From the NCBI RefSeq assembly GCF_018343775.1, contig NZ_CP074349.1, positions 5,322,001-5,386,000 of the forward strand: a stretch of 64,000 nt of DNA, written 5' to 3'. The DNA comes from Pseudomonas cichorii. Lineage in GTDB: Bacteria > Pseudomonadota > Gammaproteobacteria > Pseudomonadales > Pseudomonadaceae. The position numbers and the translations under genes are program-made. Under the pieces are notes generated by a model that was not told the DNA's origin, did no database searches, and saw only the letters and a program-made list of their open reading frames with translations. Of this stretch, positions 30,829 through 39,304 are shown in pieces (positions within the stretch are counted from its first letter, which is position 1; every line of letters starts with the position of its first letter).

Positions 30829-31665
30829 TCAATCGAGAGCCGACCCACTGACCGGCACGCCACGCTCCGGGAAAAACAGCCGCTGCAACTCCGCTCCCGG
30901 CTGCTCGGCGCGCATGAAGGCCTCGCCTACCAGGAATGAATACACGTCGCTGATTTCCATCAGTTCGACATCGGCACGGTTAAGGATGCCGCTTTCAGTA
31001 ATGACCAATCGATCACGAGGAATGCGCGGCAGCAGATCCAGCGTGGTTTCCAGGCTCACCTCGAAGGTATGCAGGTTGCGGTTGTTGACACCGACCAGCG
31101 GGGTATCGAGGGTTTTCAGGGCGCGCTCCAGCTCATCGCCATCATGAACTTCAACCAGAACGTCCAGACCCACACCTTTGGCAACCGCGGCCAATTCGGC
31201 CATTTTCACGTCATCCAGCGCCGCCACGATCAAGAGGATGCAATCGGCACCCAGAGCACGGGCTTCGATGACCTGATACGGATCGATCATGAAGTCCTTG
31301 CGGATCACCGGCAGCTTGCAGGCCGCACGGGCTTCCTGCAGATAGGCGTCGGCGCCCTGGAAGAAATCGATATCGGTCAGGACCGACAGGCAGGTCGCAC
31401 CGCCGGCCTGATAGCTTCTGGCGATCTCGGCAGGCTGAAAGTCTTCCCGGATCACGCCCTTGCTCGGCGAGGCCTTCTTGATCTCGGCAATTACTGCCGG
31501 ATGCTTGCTTCTGGCCTGCTCGATCAAGGCATTGGCAAAGCCGCGAGGCGCGTCGGCCACCGCAGCCTGTCGCTCCAACTCTGCCAGGGTCACAATGGCA
31601 CGACGAGCAGCCACTTCCTCAGCTTTACGGGCGAGAATTTTTTCCAGTACGGTTGGCACACTCAT
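30829..31665 (-). CDS. trpC: indole-3-glycerol phosphate synthase
   Basis: TrpC closes the indole ring of tryptophan. It is 278 aa, a monofunctional TIM barrel. Visible signatures are the catalytic [20 protein letters not shown] (about residue 55), [20 protein letters not shown] (about residue 120) and [10 protein letters not shown] (about residue 190). Its ATG overlaps the trpD stop (ATGA). Confidence 0.97.
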   Translation of the reverse strand: MSVPTVLEKILARKAEEVAARRAIVTLAELERQAAVADAPRGFANALIEQARSKHPAVIAEIKKASPSKGVIREDFQPAEIARSYQAGGATCLSVLTDIDFFQGADAYLQEARAACKLPVIRKDFMIDPYQVIEARALGADCILLIVAALDDVKMAELAAVAKGVGLDVLVEVHDGDELERALKTLDTPLVGVNNRNLHTFEVSLETTLDLLPRIPRDRLVITESGILNRADVELMEISDVYSFLVGEAFMRAEQPGAELQRLFFPERGVPVSGSALD

Positions 31666-32723
31666 CCTTCATTCTCCTGCTTGAATACCGCCGTGAAAGC
31701 ACCCAATTCGTCCAGCTTCTCCCGGGCCAGGCCGGTATGCAGAGAATCGTGTGCCAGTTCTACGCCTTCTTTGAGGCTGGTGGCATGATCAGCAGCGTAG
31801 AGCGCCGCACCGGCATTGAGCACGATCATTTCCGCGGCCTTCTGGCCATTTTCAGTCTTGCGACGCCCAAGGGCGTCCCGAATCAGCTCAAGAGAGGCTG
31901 CCGGGCTTTCGACCGCCAGACCATACAGGCTCTGGCTTTTCATGCCCAGGTCTTCGGGTTGTACCGAGTATTCGGTGATTTCGCCGTTCTTCAGCTCAGC
32001 GACAAAAGTCGGTGCCGCAAGGCTGAACTCGTCCAGGCCATCCTGGGAATGCACCACCAGCACATGCTTGCTGCCCAGGCGAGACAGGACTTCCGCCAGC
32101 GGGCGACACAGCGCCTGATTGAACACTCCCACCACTTGATGACGAACGCCAGCCGGATTCGTAAGCGGGCCGAGCATATTGAACAGGGTGCGCAGCCCCA
32201 GGTCACGCCGAGGGCCGGCGGCATGTTTCATAGCACTGTGATGAGACTGGGCGAACATGAAGCCGATACCCACGCTGTCGATGCAACGTGCAACCTGGAC
32301 CGGATCGAGGTTCAGGTACACACCCGCAGCTTCCAGCAGGTCGGCACTGCCGCTCTTGCCTGAAACGGCACGGTTACCGTGTTTGGCCACCGTACACCCC
32401 GCCGCCGAAACCACGAACGCCGAAGCCGTGGAGACGTTGAAGATGTTGGCGCCATCACCACCGGTGCCGACGATATCTACAACCTTGTCCAGAGACTGCA
32501 GTTCGACCTTGTTTGCCAGCTCGCGCATGACCGAGACAGCACCGACGATTTCATCGATGCTCTCGCTTTTCATGCGCATGCCCATCAGAAAGGCGCCGAT
32601 CTGCGCTTCGCTGCATTGGCCTGTCATGATTTCACGCATGACATCGCGCATCTCGTCTGTGCTCAGATCCAGATGATTGACGACGCGGTTGAGCGCCGTC
32701 TTGATATTCATGGGTGAACTCAC
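31662..32723 (-). CDS. trpD: anthranilate phosphoribosyltransferase
   Basis: TrpD joins anthranilate to PRPP. The PRPP-binding motif is [20 protein letters not shown] (about residue 81), and [21 protein letters not shown] follows. The likely start is GTG at 32723, overlapping the trpG stop as GTGA with AGGAG eight bases upstream; an ATG four codons later (32711) gives the more usual family N-terminus. 353 aa with the GTG start. It overlaps trpC by four bases. Confidence 0.96.
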   Translation of the reverse strand: MSSPMNIKTALNRVVNHLDLSTDEMRDVMREIMTGQCSEAQIGAFLMGMRMKSESIDEIVGAVSVMRELANKVELQSLDKVVDIVGTGGDGANIFNVSTASAFVVSAAGCTVAKHGNRAVSGKSGSADLLEAAGVYLNLDPVQVARCIDSVGIGFMFAQSHHSAMKHAAGPRRDLGLRTLFNMLGPLTNPAGVRHQVVGVFNQALCRPLAEVLSRLGSKHVLVVHSQDGLDEFSLAAPTFVAELKNGEITEYSVQPEDLGMKSQSLYGLAVESPAASLELIRDALGRRKTENGQKAAEMIVLNAGAALYAADHATSLKEGVELAHDSLHTGLAREKLDELGAFTAVFKQENEG

Positions 32724-33328
32724 GATAGGTTCTCCTGACGAGTGCCGCCGGTCTGCTTGAGGAAGTTGGCGAACAGCTCGTGTCCCTGCTCTGTCAGGAT
32801 CGATTCGGGGTGAAATTGCACCCCTTCAATATTCAGTGTCTTGTGGCGAAGCCCCATGATCTCGTCCACCGAACCATCTTCCAGCGCGGTCCAGGCGGTG
32901 ACCTCAAGGCAATCAGGCAAGGTGTCGAGCTTGACCACCAGCGAATGGTAACGAGTCACGACCAGCGGGTGGTTCAGGCCATTGAACACGCCCTTGTCCT
33001 CATGGACGACAGGGCTGGTCTTGCCGTGCATGACCTGACGGGCGCGCACCACGTCACCGCCAAACGCCTGACCAATGGACTGATGCCCCAGGCAAACGCC
33101 CAGAATCGGCAGTTTGCCCGCGAAGTGAGTGATCACCTCAAGCGAGACGCCGGCTTCGTTGGGCGTACAAGGGCCGGGGGAAACGACAATGCGCTCCGGG
33201 TTCAAGGCTTCGATCTGAGCAATGGTCAACTCATCGTTACGAATCACTTTAACGTCGGCACCCAGTTCACCGAGGTATTGCACGACGTTATAGGTAAAGG
33301 AGTCGTAGTTATCGATCATCAGCAGCAT
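32720..33328 (-). CDS. trpG: anthranilate synthase glutamine amidotransferase component
   Basis: TrpG supplies ammonia from glutamine to TrpE. The 202-aa class I amidotransferase begins [19 protein letters not shown] and holds the nucleophile in [16 protein letters not shown] (Cys79) and the His-Glu pair in [14 protein letters not shown]. First gene of trpGDC. The partner gene trpE is not in the window; in related genomes it lies on the far side of the tailocin. Confidence 0.97.
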   Translation of the reverse strand: MLLMIDNYDSFTYNVVQYLGELGADVKVIRNDELTIAQIEALNPERIVVSPGPCTPNEAGVSLEVITHFAGKLPILGVCLGHQSIGQAFGGDVVRARQVMHGKTSPVVHEDKGVFNGLNHPLVVTRYHSLVVKLDTLPDCLEVTAWTALEDGSVDEIMGLRHKTLNIEGVQFHPESILTEQGHELFANFLKQTGGTRQENLS

Positions 33329-33756
33329 GTTGCTATCAACCTTTTGAATTTACTGACTTTATTCAGCCTTCCGAATTCTGGCCCGCTTGCGTATGCACCA
33401 AAGGTCCGGCACGTGACCTGGCGCAATACATCAGGGGGATCGAAGGCATACAGGTAAAGGTCCGGGCAGGCCGGAAAAGAAATAGTCAGGCGCGCCAACG
33501 CCAACGGGCGTGGGCCTTGATAACGCGCATCAAGAGTTTGCTGACAATCGTCACGGGAGGCGTCTCATCTATACGTTTCGGGACATTAACTTACCGAATC
33601 ACACGGCGCAATATGATTGTGCCGGGGAAATCAGGCCATGTATCCGATCAGATGACTTTTGGAGGGGCAGATCAGTGTCTGCGGGTACGGAAGGGGAATG
33701 TGGAGTGGGAGGCGGCTTGCCGGCTCCCACAGTTACTGAACGCTCACATCGGGAAA
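33329..33756 (-). other. trpG upstream region / tailocin downstream junction
   Basis: These 428 bases lie between trpG and the last tailocin gene. A REP-like hairpin is at 33705-33730. A 61-codon frame (33319-33504, minus) overlaps the trpG start but contains no Trp codons and looks like nothing known, so it is not called as a leader peptide. No clear promoter or attachment repeat was seen. Confidence 0.5.
33705..33730. repeat. REP-like hairpin at the tailocin end
   Basis: GTGGGAG ... CTCCCAC is a 7-bp outer stem with an inner CGGC-TT-GCCG stem. It lies 27 bases past the last tailocin stop codon and has no T-run. Confidence 0.55.
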
Positions 33757-34266
33757 TCAACGGGCTATCTCGCGCACATAGGCCTGACAGGCCTTGAGCG
33801 CAATCAGTCCCTGGTCGCCGTCGTCGGTGATGGCGACAATTCGTTGAGCAGCCGCTGGGTCAAGTTCGGCTCGCGTGCTTCCATGAACCAGGCTGCCGGT
33901 GGTGGCAGTGGCTGGCTCTCCACCACCACTGGCGGGAGCGGCGAGGAGGACTGACAACCGCAAATCAGAGGTAGCCAGACGACTACGCAAGCGAGCCTGA
34001 AGTTTCTGTGCATCGCTCAATTCCTTGTAGTGAGTAGCATCGTTGGTGTGCAGGCGGGCTTCCATGTCCCGCCGCAGTTTCTGTTGAGCTTCCTGCCAGG
34101 CGATGACCGCCTTGGAAGCAAGCTCACGTTCACGCAGATGAATCCCGGCCTGTTCGGCCAATTGCTGTCCGTAACTGTGCGCCTGCCATTGCCACGCAGC
34201 CCAAAAGCCAAGCCCCAGACCACACAACATCGCCAGGACCACAGAGCGCAGATCCAGAGTCGTCAT
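33757..34266 (-). CDS. Rz-like inner-membrane spanin subunit
   Basis: A 169-aa protein with one N-terminal signal-anchor (about residues 7-26, VVLAMLCGLGLGFWAAWQW) and a long helical periplasmic part rich in Ala, Gln, Glu and Arg. This is the layout of i-spanins (Rz), which together with Rz1 join inner and outer membranes in the last step of lysis. It overlaps the lysin stop by four bases (ATGA). An Rz1-like lipoprotein is nested inside it in another frame. It is the last tailocin gene. Confidence 0.82.
   Translation of the reverse strand: MTTLDLRSVVLAMLCGLGLGFWAAWQWQAHSYGQQLAEQAGIHLRERELASKAVIAWQEAQQKLRRDMEARLHTNDATHYKELSDAQKLQARLRSRLATSDLRLSVLLAAPASGGGEPATATTGSLVHGSTRAELDPAAAQRIVAITDDGDQGLIALKACQAYVREIAR
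33804..34013 (-). CDS. Rz1-like outer-membrane lipoprotein spanin, nested in Rz
   Basis: A 69-codon frame lying wholly within the Rz-like gene, in a different frame on the same strand. It begins MHRNFRLACVVVWLPLICGC: a signal peptide with a lipobox-like ICGC (Cys at -2 is unusual). Then comes a Pro-rich stretch (SSSPLPPVVVESQPLPPP), the hallmark of Rz1 proteins. AAGGA lies about ten bases upstream of the ATG. Nested Rz/Rz1 pairs are known from lambda and many phages. The call rests on architecture. Confidence 0.75.
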   Translation of the reverse strand: MHRNFRLACVVVWLPLICGCQSSSPLPPVVVESQPLPPPAAWFMEAREPNLTQRLLNELSPSPTTATRD

Positions 34267-34808
34267 GACAACACCTTCAAAGCGCGCTGATATATGGCTT
34301 CACGATCCGCAAGACCATGGGTGCCGCCATTGATACGTCGGGTGATCAACAGGAAATCCCCCCTGTCAGCCAAAGCATTCAGCCTTGCCCGATCCCAGAA
34401 CCAGGCCGCGGACATGGCGGCATGCTCCGGTTGCTCAAGCAACTCGGGGCGATTGAGCAGATCCAGCCCCAGCGCCTCGCCACAGGCGACATAGTTCGCC
34501 CGGCCTGTCACCTGAATAAGCCCCCGTCCACGATAGAACTGACCATCGTCATCGTCTTCAGGCGTGTTACCCAGGCGCAACGCCAGTTGCCCCGTGTCGT
34601 ACCGCTTCAGGTAATCGTCACTTCCCAGCTCACGGACATACCGCAACTGACCGGATTCGTGACCGATCTGTGCGATAAAAGCCGCCACCTGTAACCGGGT
34701 GATAATGCTGTATCGGGTCATGGCGGCATTGAGAGCGGAAATGAAAACGCCGGCTTTAGAGCCGGCGTTAGGGAGGATTTGCTGGAGCTGTTGTTGAGTT
34801 ATGGGCAT
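34263..34808 (-). CDS. tailocin endolysin, glycoside hydrolase family 19
   Basis: A 181-aa muralytic enzyme of the chitinase-19/lysozyme type. It starts at 34808 after GGAGG (MPITQQQLQQILPNAG). Family motifs are FIAQIGHESGQLRYVREL (catalytic Glu in GHESG, about residue 50), FYRGRGLIQVTGRANY (about residue 93) and AAWFWDRARLN. It has no signal peptide, so a holin is needed for release. A terminator-like hairpin precedes the gene and another lies in its first 30 codons. Confidence 0.9.
   Translation of the reverse strand: MPITQQQLQQILPNAGSKAGVFISALNAAMTRYSIITRLQVAAFIAQIGHESGQLRYVRELGSDDYLKRYDTGQLALRLGNTPEDDDDGQFYRGRGLIQVTGRANYVACGEALGLDLLNRPELLEQPEHAAMSAAWFWDRARLNALADRGDFLLITRRINGGTHGLADREAIYQRALKVLS
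34744..34769 (-). terminator. Terminator-like hairpin inside the lysin gene
   Basis: On the minus strand AACGCCGGC, loop TCTAAA-like, GCCGGCGTT make a 9-bp perfect stem followed by TTTTC. It falls within about codons 14-22 of the lysin. Confidence 0.5.
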
Positions 34809-34821
34809 GTTGCCTCCATAC

Positions 34822-34843
34822 AAAAAAGCCCCTGTCCGGGGCT
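34822..34843 (-). terminator. Intrinsic terminator between fibre chaperone and lysin genes
   Basis: AGCCCC, loop GGACA, GGGGCT, then TTTTTTG on the minus strand. It lies 14 bases before the lysin start codon. Confidence 0.8.
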
Positions 34844-34874
34844 ATTCGTTTGTCCTGACGGTCATTCAGGCCTG

Positions 34875-35465
34875 TCACTGCACCGCCTTCAAAGGTTCAC
34901 CCCCACTTCCAGCAGTCAGCTCCCTGATCAGATCAATCACGGTGGCGACAACCGCCTTCGCCTGCTCGTGCTCGCCAGCGGCCACCAGGGCACGCACGCT
35001 CTCCTTGGCCGCAAGACGCGCTTCGCGGATCTGGTAAAGCATGTCGGCGGTATCCGCCGATGCCTGAAGAATCGCCTCCGCCGCCTCCTGAGGCGTTCGA
35101 CCATTGATGGCATAGGCCGCCACTGCACGAGGAACGGCGTCGACCGGGTAGCCGGCGGCCTTGAAGGCTTGCGCCTCGGAGACGGCCAGGCTGTACTCAA
35201 GAACGCGCAAGGCCTCGAGCGTGCCTACCAGTCGCACCGCGTCGATCTGCTCGCACAACTCGTCGGCAGTCGCAACGATCTGAACGGGGTCGATCAGAAT
35301 CGGCAAACCCGACTCATCGTGCGAACGCACTTTGCCCGCTGGCGGGTTGGCGATCACGGATGTGTAGATTTCCTCGGAGATCTCCACGGCATCCACAGGG
35401 ATCTGGCTGCCATGGATTGATGGCAGATATGTGCAGCCTGTGCTTGAACTGTAAAAACGTTGCAT
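34875..35465 (-). CDS. tail fibre assembly chaperone
   Basis: A 196-aa protein directly after the tail fibre gene, where phage fibre-assembly chaperones normally lie. The N-terminus MQRFYSSSTGCTYLPSIHG and the following ISEEIYTSVIANPPAGKVRSHDESGLPIL match the usual head of Caudovirales tail-fibre-assembly proteins. The middle and C-terminal parts are Ala-rich and helical. It starts 15 bases after the fibre stop. The sequence is less conserved than the baseplate genes, so the call leans on position. Confidence 0.72.
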   Translation of the reverse strand: MQRFYSSSTGCTYLPSIHGSQIPVDAVEISEEIYTSVIANPPAGKVRSHDESGLPILIDPVQIVATADELCEQIDAVRLVGTLEALRVLEYSLAVSEAQAFKAAGYPVDAVPRAVAAYAINGRTPQEAAEAILQASADTADMLYQIREARLAAKESVRALVAAGEHEQAKAVVATVIDLIRELTAGSGGEPLKAVQ

Positions 35466-35480
35466 GATGACTCCTTATAC

Positions 35481-36722
35481 TTAATAGCCGATAGCGAACC
35501 AGTAGAACCCTATAGGTGCAGAGGCTCCGCCCATATAGTTCTGGATGAAGCAGGAGAAGCTCGTAGCCGAAACACTGGACACTTGAGGTCCAGAGTCAAT
35601 GCCTTCATTTGAAGCGGGGTTAAAGGCTTGCGGGATTGCGCACAAACATGCGCTAGGAAATTGCAATGGAAAACTTGTAGTCCTCGGCGTATCAAAAGCG
35701 GTGACAGAAGTAAGCCCCCACTGCAGAATCAGACCTCCAAGCCAGCTGGGTAAAGCGACGTACCCATTCTCACCGAGGCTGATGGCAAAGCCTTTACGAA
35801 GCTTCTTGGGGGTGACGAATGTAGCGTCATCCGTTCCGGCATTTACCTCCGCCTGGGTGGCAACCCTGGCCAGTCCCCAATTGATTTCCGTGGCCTGTAC
35901 CGCAAGCGCTTTTAGTGCAGCGATATCGATATTCCCCTGGTTAGTCGGCGCACTCCAGGCCTTGATGCACCACATGACCGCAACGTTTCGACCGCGTGTT
36001 TCGGAGCCCACTCTAGGCTCTCCATTCACACCGTCAGTCACGAAAGCACCTGTCAGGTTGCGCGGGCGGGAACCCTGTGTTGCTGTCCCCATTGCAAAGC
36101 CAAGGCCAATGGTACCGCTCCCTCCATCATCGTTCCCCAGATTCCCACCCAAGTGTCTCATTGACTCCTGACGGAAACCCTGAAGACTGTCGGCCTGAAA
36201 ACTACCCAGCCCCCGTCCACTATCAACACCGCGTCCATGGTCCCAACCTCGCAGAAACTCACCACGCGATTCAGGAAGACGGAAGTAACCCGCAGGATCA
36301 CCCGCCTTGTTGTACCCAGTCCCGAGATAAGCAGCCAACTCAGGATAAGCGGCAATACTCTGCAAACTGCCATCAACTTCAAGATACCCAGGCGGAACAT
36401 CTGCCTTTGGAAACGGCACCATCATGCCAATCGGCACCACATTGTTTTTTTTCAACAATGCATCGATTTCTTCCTTGTTATAAACGCGGCCCTTGGTATA
36501 AGCATCGTTCTGAACGATGTACCGAATGGCTTCAAGCAACTGGTCCAGATCGTCTTCTTTCGGGTCGATCTGAGCGGCTCGAATAACGGCCAGCAACTCA
36601 TCCGTTACCGCATTCCCCCAACTGGCGGAAATCAGAGATCCCGGCGCGCCGGAGACAGTATTTTCATCAACAAACTTTCCATTCACCAGCCCGACGCTGG
36701 GGACACTTTTGGGATAGTCCAC
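35481..36722 (-). CDS. tailocin tail fibre / receptor-binding protein
   Basis: A 413-aa fibre. It starts at GTG (36722) with GAGGAG seven bases upstream. The N-terminal part (residues 1-95) should attach to the baseplate. A phage tail-collar-like domain follows: VPIGMMVPFPKADVPPGYLEVDGS (about residue 95), then FRLPESRGEFLRGWDHGRGVDSGR. The C-terminal 120 residues (from about YVALPSWLGGLILQWG to the FYWFAIGY end) are the probable lipopolysaccharide-binding tip that sets the killing range. The chaperone gene follows immediately. Confidence 0.85.
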   Translation of the reverse strand: MDYPKSVPSVGLVNGKFVDENTVSGAPGSLISASWGNAVTDELLAVIRAAQIDPKEDDLDQLLEAIRYIVQNDAYTKGRVYNKEEIDALLKKNNVVPIGMMVPFPKADVPPGYLEVDGSLQSIAAYPELAAYLGTGYNKAGDPAGYFRLPESRGEFLRGWDHGRGVDSGRGLGSFQADSLQGFRQESMRHLGGNLGNDDGGSGTIGLGFAMGTATQGSRPRNLTGAFVTDGVNGEPRVGSETRGRNVAVMWCIKAWSAPTNQGNIDIAALKALAVQATEINWGLARVATQAEVNAGTDDATFVTPKKLRKGFAISLGENGYVALPSWLGGLILQWGLTSVTAFDTPRTTSFPLQFPSACLCAIPQAFNPASNEGIDSGPQVSSVSATSFSCFIQNYMGGASAPIGFYWFAIGY

Positions 36723-36733
36723 GGTATTACTCC

Positions 36734-37333
36734 TCAGTTGAAATTAATGAATTCGGTGGTATGGGCAGGTGCAGCACGACGGATCAAACACTCGATAGCC
36801 GTCCCCGGGTTCACGCCGAAGCGTTCACCCCAATAACTCGCGCCGAACCGGCGCCCAAGCCGTCTACGACCACCCGTGTTCAGCATCCACATGAACTGCG
36901 CATTCCAGGTCCCGAAATGCGCCTTGCCGAAACGAGAACGCCCCATACGGGGCGCTCGATATTCAGTGACGGTGGCGTTGGGATAGCCCTGGCTGATGGC
37001 AATGTCGACATAGAACGCGGGGGTCTGCCCTCCTACGGCTACCAGCCGTTGTCGCACCGACAGGCGCCGGTCCTCGAACAAGGGGCTCAGGCCCAGACAT
37101 GGATCGGGCAGGTTCATGACACGCTCCCAATCCGGAACCAGTTCACTGATACCCGCGGGGTCCATCTCGTTGAGCAGGTCAAAGGCCCGGCCATCGATAC
37201 GGGCAAACTCCCGGGATAACCCCGTGATCACCTGTTGCAACTCGGGAACCCGCTCCGGGTCCCAGGCTGGCCCCGATGGCAGCAGAGCCTGAAGTTGCTC
37301 GGCATACTGGCTGGCAGTTCTCAGGACGACCAT
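36734..37333 (-). CDS. Mu gp48-like baseplate protein (DUF2313)
   Basis: A 199-aa baseplate wedge protein of the DUF2313/Mu gp48 type. The N-terminal part (YAEQLQALLPSGPAWDPERVPELQQVITGLSREFARID is the region) and the PRMGRSRFGKAHFG segment are typical. It overlaps the baseplate J-like gene by 13 bases and lies 11 bases before the tail fibre gene, matching the Mu order 47-48-49. Confidence 0.85.
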   Translation of the reverse strand: MVVLRTASQYAEQLQALLPSGPAWDPERVPELQQVITGLSREFARIDGRAFDLLNEMDPAGISELVPDWERVMNLPDPCLGLSPLFEDRRLSVRQRLVAVGGQTPAFYVDIAISQGYPNATVTEYRAPRMGRSRFGKAHFGTWNAQFMWMLNTGGRRRLGRRFGASYWGERFGVNPGTAIECLIRRAAPAHTTEFINFN

Positions 37334-38361
37334 ACAATCCCCCCGAATACCAGTAACTGATTGGGATTGGCCTGCACGTTGGCGACAGGCGTGATCAACA
37401 CATGATCGGTTTCGCCCGCCGCGCCGCTGATGGACTCGGCGATATGCGTCAGCAACAGCGTCTCGCCAAGCCCTGCTTCACGGTTGTGCAAGTCCATCAA
37501 TTGCGCCTCGACGGCGGCACGCACGGCAGAGGTATCCGGCATCAGCTTGATCGTATAGACAACACGCCGCTGTATCGGAGCCAGCACGTACACCTCGGCC
37601 GTCACCGGCCTTAGCGGCTCGATATAGGCGGCCACTTGGGCAAGCTCCTCGGCATTGGGCACAGACGTCGTGTCATTGTCACGCATGACGAAAACCGCCA
37701 CGGTGCCCGGCCCCATGTAACGGCGCACGCACCATGCGCGGGTCACCCCCGGCACTTCCATCGCCCAGGTCACGTAGTCATCCTGATTGCCACCATGAGG
37801 AATGAGCCGGTAGGAACGGATGACTCGAGCACGCAACGATTCGATGCTTTCCTGGGCGGTACCACCGCTCAGACCGTCAGCCAGCACAGTAAAGCTGCTG
37901 TCGATCCCTTCGATGGGCTGCACGGCCGTCATGACCAGACCGGCATCGGCGTTACCCAGAATGCCCGCTTCCACCGCCTCGACGGTGGTCACGTTATTGC
38001 CTGCCACCGTGGTCAGGCCCTGGGTAACGCGATAGGCACGACCATCGCTGAATTGCAGTACGGTGTCGGCATCCAGCACCGCACCCGCAGCCGCCGTGAA
38101 GCGCACCGAGCCGCTGGCCGGTTGCGCAGCATTGCGCGGTTGCCGGAGCCTGAGGATGGCCTGCCGCTCCAGGGTTTCGTCATCGGCCGTGTCGGGCAGG
38201 ATCTGGTCGGCGATCCAGCGCTGATAGCCATAAAGCCCATAGGCTGCACCGCTGTGGGCACGCGATAACACACGTGCATCGGATTGCCGCAGCGCTTCAT
38301 CAGCCATGTCGACCTGTATACGGCTGACCAGCGCAGGCAATGTAGGAGTTTCAAACGGCAT
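37321..38361 (-). CDS. Mu gp47-like baseplate J family protein
   Basis: A 346-aa baseplate J-like protein, part of the wedge that joins hub and fibres. Visible segments are PTLPALVSRIQVDMADEAL, LPDTADDETLERQAILR (about residue 55), and SYRLIPHGGNQDDYVTWAMEVPGVTRAWC (about residue 186), the last typical of the family. It overlaps the gp46-like gene by 11 bases and gp48 by 13. Confidence 0.9.
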   Translation of the reverse strand: MPFETPTLPALVSRIQVDMADEALRQSDARVLSRAHSGAAYGLYGYQRWIADQILPDTADDETLERQAILRLRQPRNAAQPASGSVRFTAAAGAVLDADTVLQFSDGRAYRVTQGLTTVAGNNVTTVEAVEAGILGNADAGLVMTAVQPIEGIDSSFTVLADGLSGGTAQESIESLRARVIRSYRLIPHGGNQDDYVTWAMEVPGVTRAWCVRRYMGPGTVAVFVMRDNDTTSVPNAEELAQVAAYIEPLRPVTAEVYVLAPIQRRVVYTIKLMPDTSAVRAAVEAQLMDLHNREAGLGETLLLTHIAESISGAAGETDHVLITPVANVQANPNQLLVFGGIVWSS

Positions 38362-38749
38362 AGATCACCTGCCACTGTTCGGATGGGTTGAAGCGCACGA
38401 TCTGCCCGTTGGAAACGACCAGCACGACGCCGAGATTCAAGCGGTGGTTATCAACCCGCTCGGTGAGGATTTCGATGTCCTGCACATGGCCGTCTTCGAT
38501 CAGCCAGAGCAGCGCTTCGCGAGCGTAGAACTCGGCATCCCGTTGCGTCTGAGCGGTGAGTTTCACTCGCCGCAACAGCCACAGACGGGAGCCGATACGA
38601 TCATCCGTCACCGCCGGATAGGTATCGCCCCACCAGCCATAACGTTCGTCATCGTCGATCTGGTCATCCGGCCCGGCGCGACGCCAGGTGAAGAGGCTGA
38701 TGATGACCGAGCGCAACAATGAAGCTTCCAGAGAGCCTGCGATAATCAT
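38351..38749 (-). CDS. Mu gp46-like baseplate protein
   Basis: A 132-aa protein of the phage GP46 family (related to T4 gp25). The segment DDERYGWWGDTYP and the R-R-x-K-L-T-A-Q region are characteristic. It shares one base with the spike gene and overlaps gp47, a tightly coupled baseplate block. Confidence 0.87.
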   Translation of the reverse strand: MIIAGSLEASLLRSVIISLFTWRRAGPDDQIDDDERYGWWGDTYPAVTDDRIGSRLWLLRRVKLTAQTQRDAEFYAREALLWLIEDGHVQDIEILTERVDNHRLNLGVVLVVSNGQIVRFNPSEQWQVIYAV

Positions 38750-39258
38750 CAGGCACCTCCCACGGGTGGCCCGCTCTGGCCGTTGCCGCCTTGTACGCCA
38801 CCGTGCGTATGGCTGATCTGGCTGATGCCGCCCGCAACCTGATCGCCCTGGGAAACGATCTTGCCGGTCTGGGTGATCTGCGGCGTATCAAAGTTCACCG
38901 CCACGGCGGCCTTGACGTTCAGGGTGTTGGTTTCGATGTCGATGACCTTGCCGCGCTTGAGGTGAATCTTGTCTCCCTCATCGGTGTAGATCGCCACCTC
39001 CCCCGACTCCAGGGCCTTGAGTCGGTAGCGACGATCGGCGACAACCAGCAGCAGCCCGTGGGACCGGTCACCGCCGATAAACGCTGCAATGCCTTCGGCG
39101 CCAGGCAAAGGGTTGCAGGTGAAACCGTAGGGCTCGAAGTGCTCCATATCGTCCTTGATTTCACCTGCGGTCAGGTGCATTTGCAGCGCCTGCATCTTGC
39201 TGGTCGCCCTGGCGAGCACAACCGTGCCCCGCGCCAGCATGCGATTGAGTATGCTCAT
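38749..39258 (-). CDS. Mu gp45-like baseplate spike protein
   Basis: A 169-aa central spike (gpV/gp45 family) that tips the tail tube. Start at 39258 (MSILNRMLARGTVVLA), since the 38 upstream in-frame codons overlap the preceding gene and are not conserved. An OB-like N-terminal domain is followed by a beta-helix-like stretch of short repeats (IDIETNTLNVKAAVAVNFDTPQITQTG region). A His-x-His motif in ISHTHGGVQ near the C-terminus matches iron-binding spike tips of P2 gpV type. Confidence 0.87.
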   Translation of the reverse strand: MSILNRMLARGTVVLARATSKMQALQMHLTAGEIKDDMEHFEPYGFTCNPLPGAEGIAAFIGGDRSHGLLLVVADRRYRLKALESGEVAIYTDEGDKIHLKRGKVIDIETNTLNVKAAVAVNFDTPQITQTGKIVSQGDQVAGGISQISHTHGGVQGGNGQSGPPVGGA

Positions 39259-39304
39259 TAGGGTTTTTCCTTTTCGGGGGAGGACAACGTAGCGTTGCCG
39301 CTCT

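Noticed and set aside
33319..33504. 61-codon frame overlapping the trpG start, considered as a trp leader peptide
   Set aside because: It has no Trp codons and no attenuator hairpin follows it.
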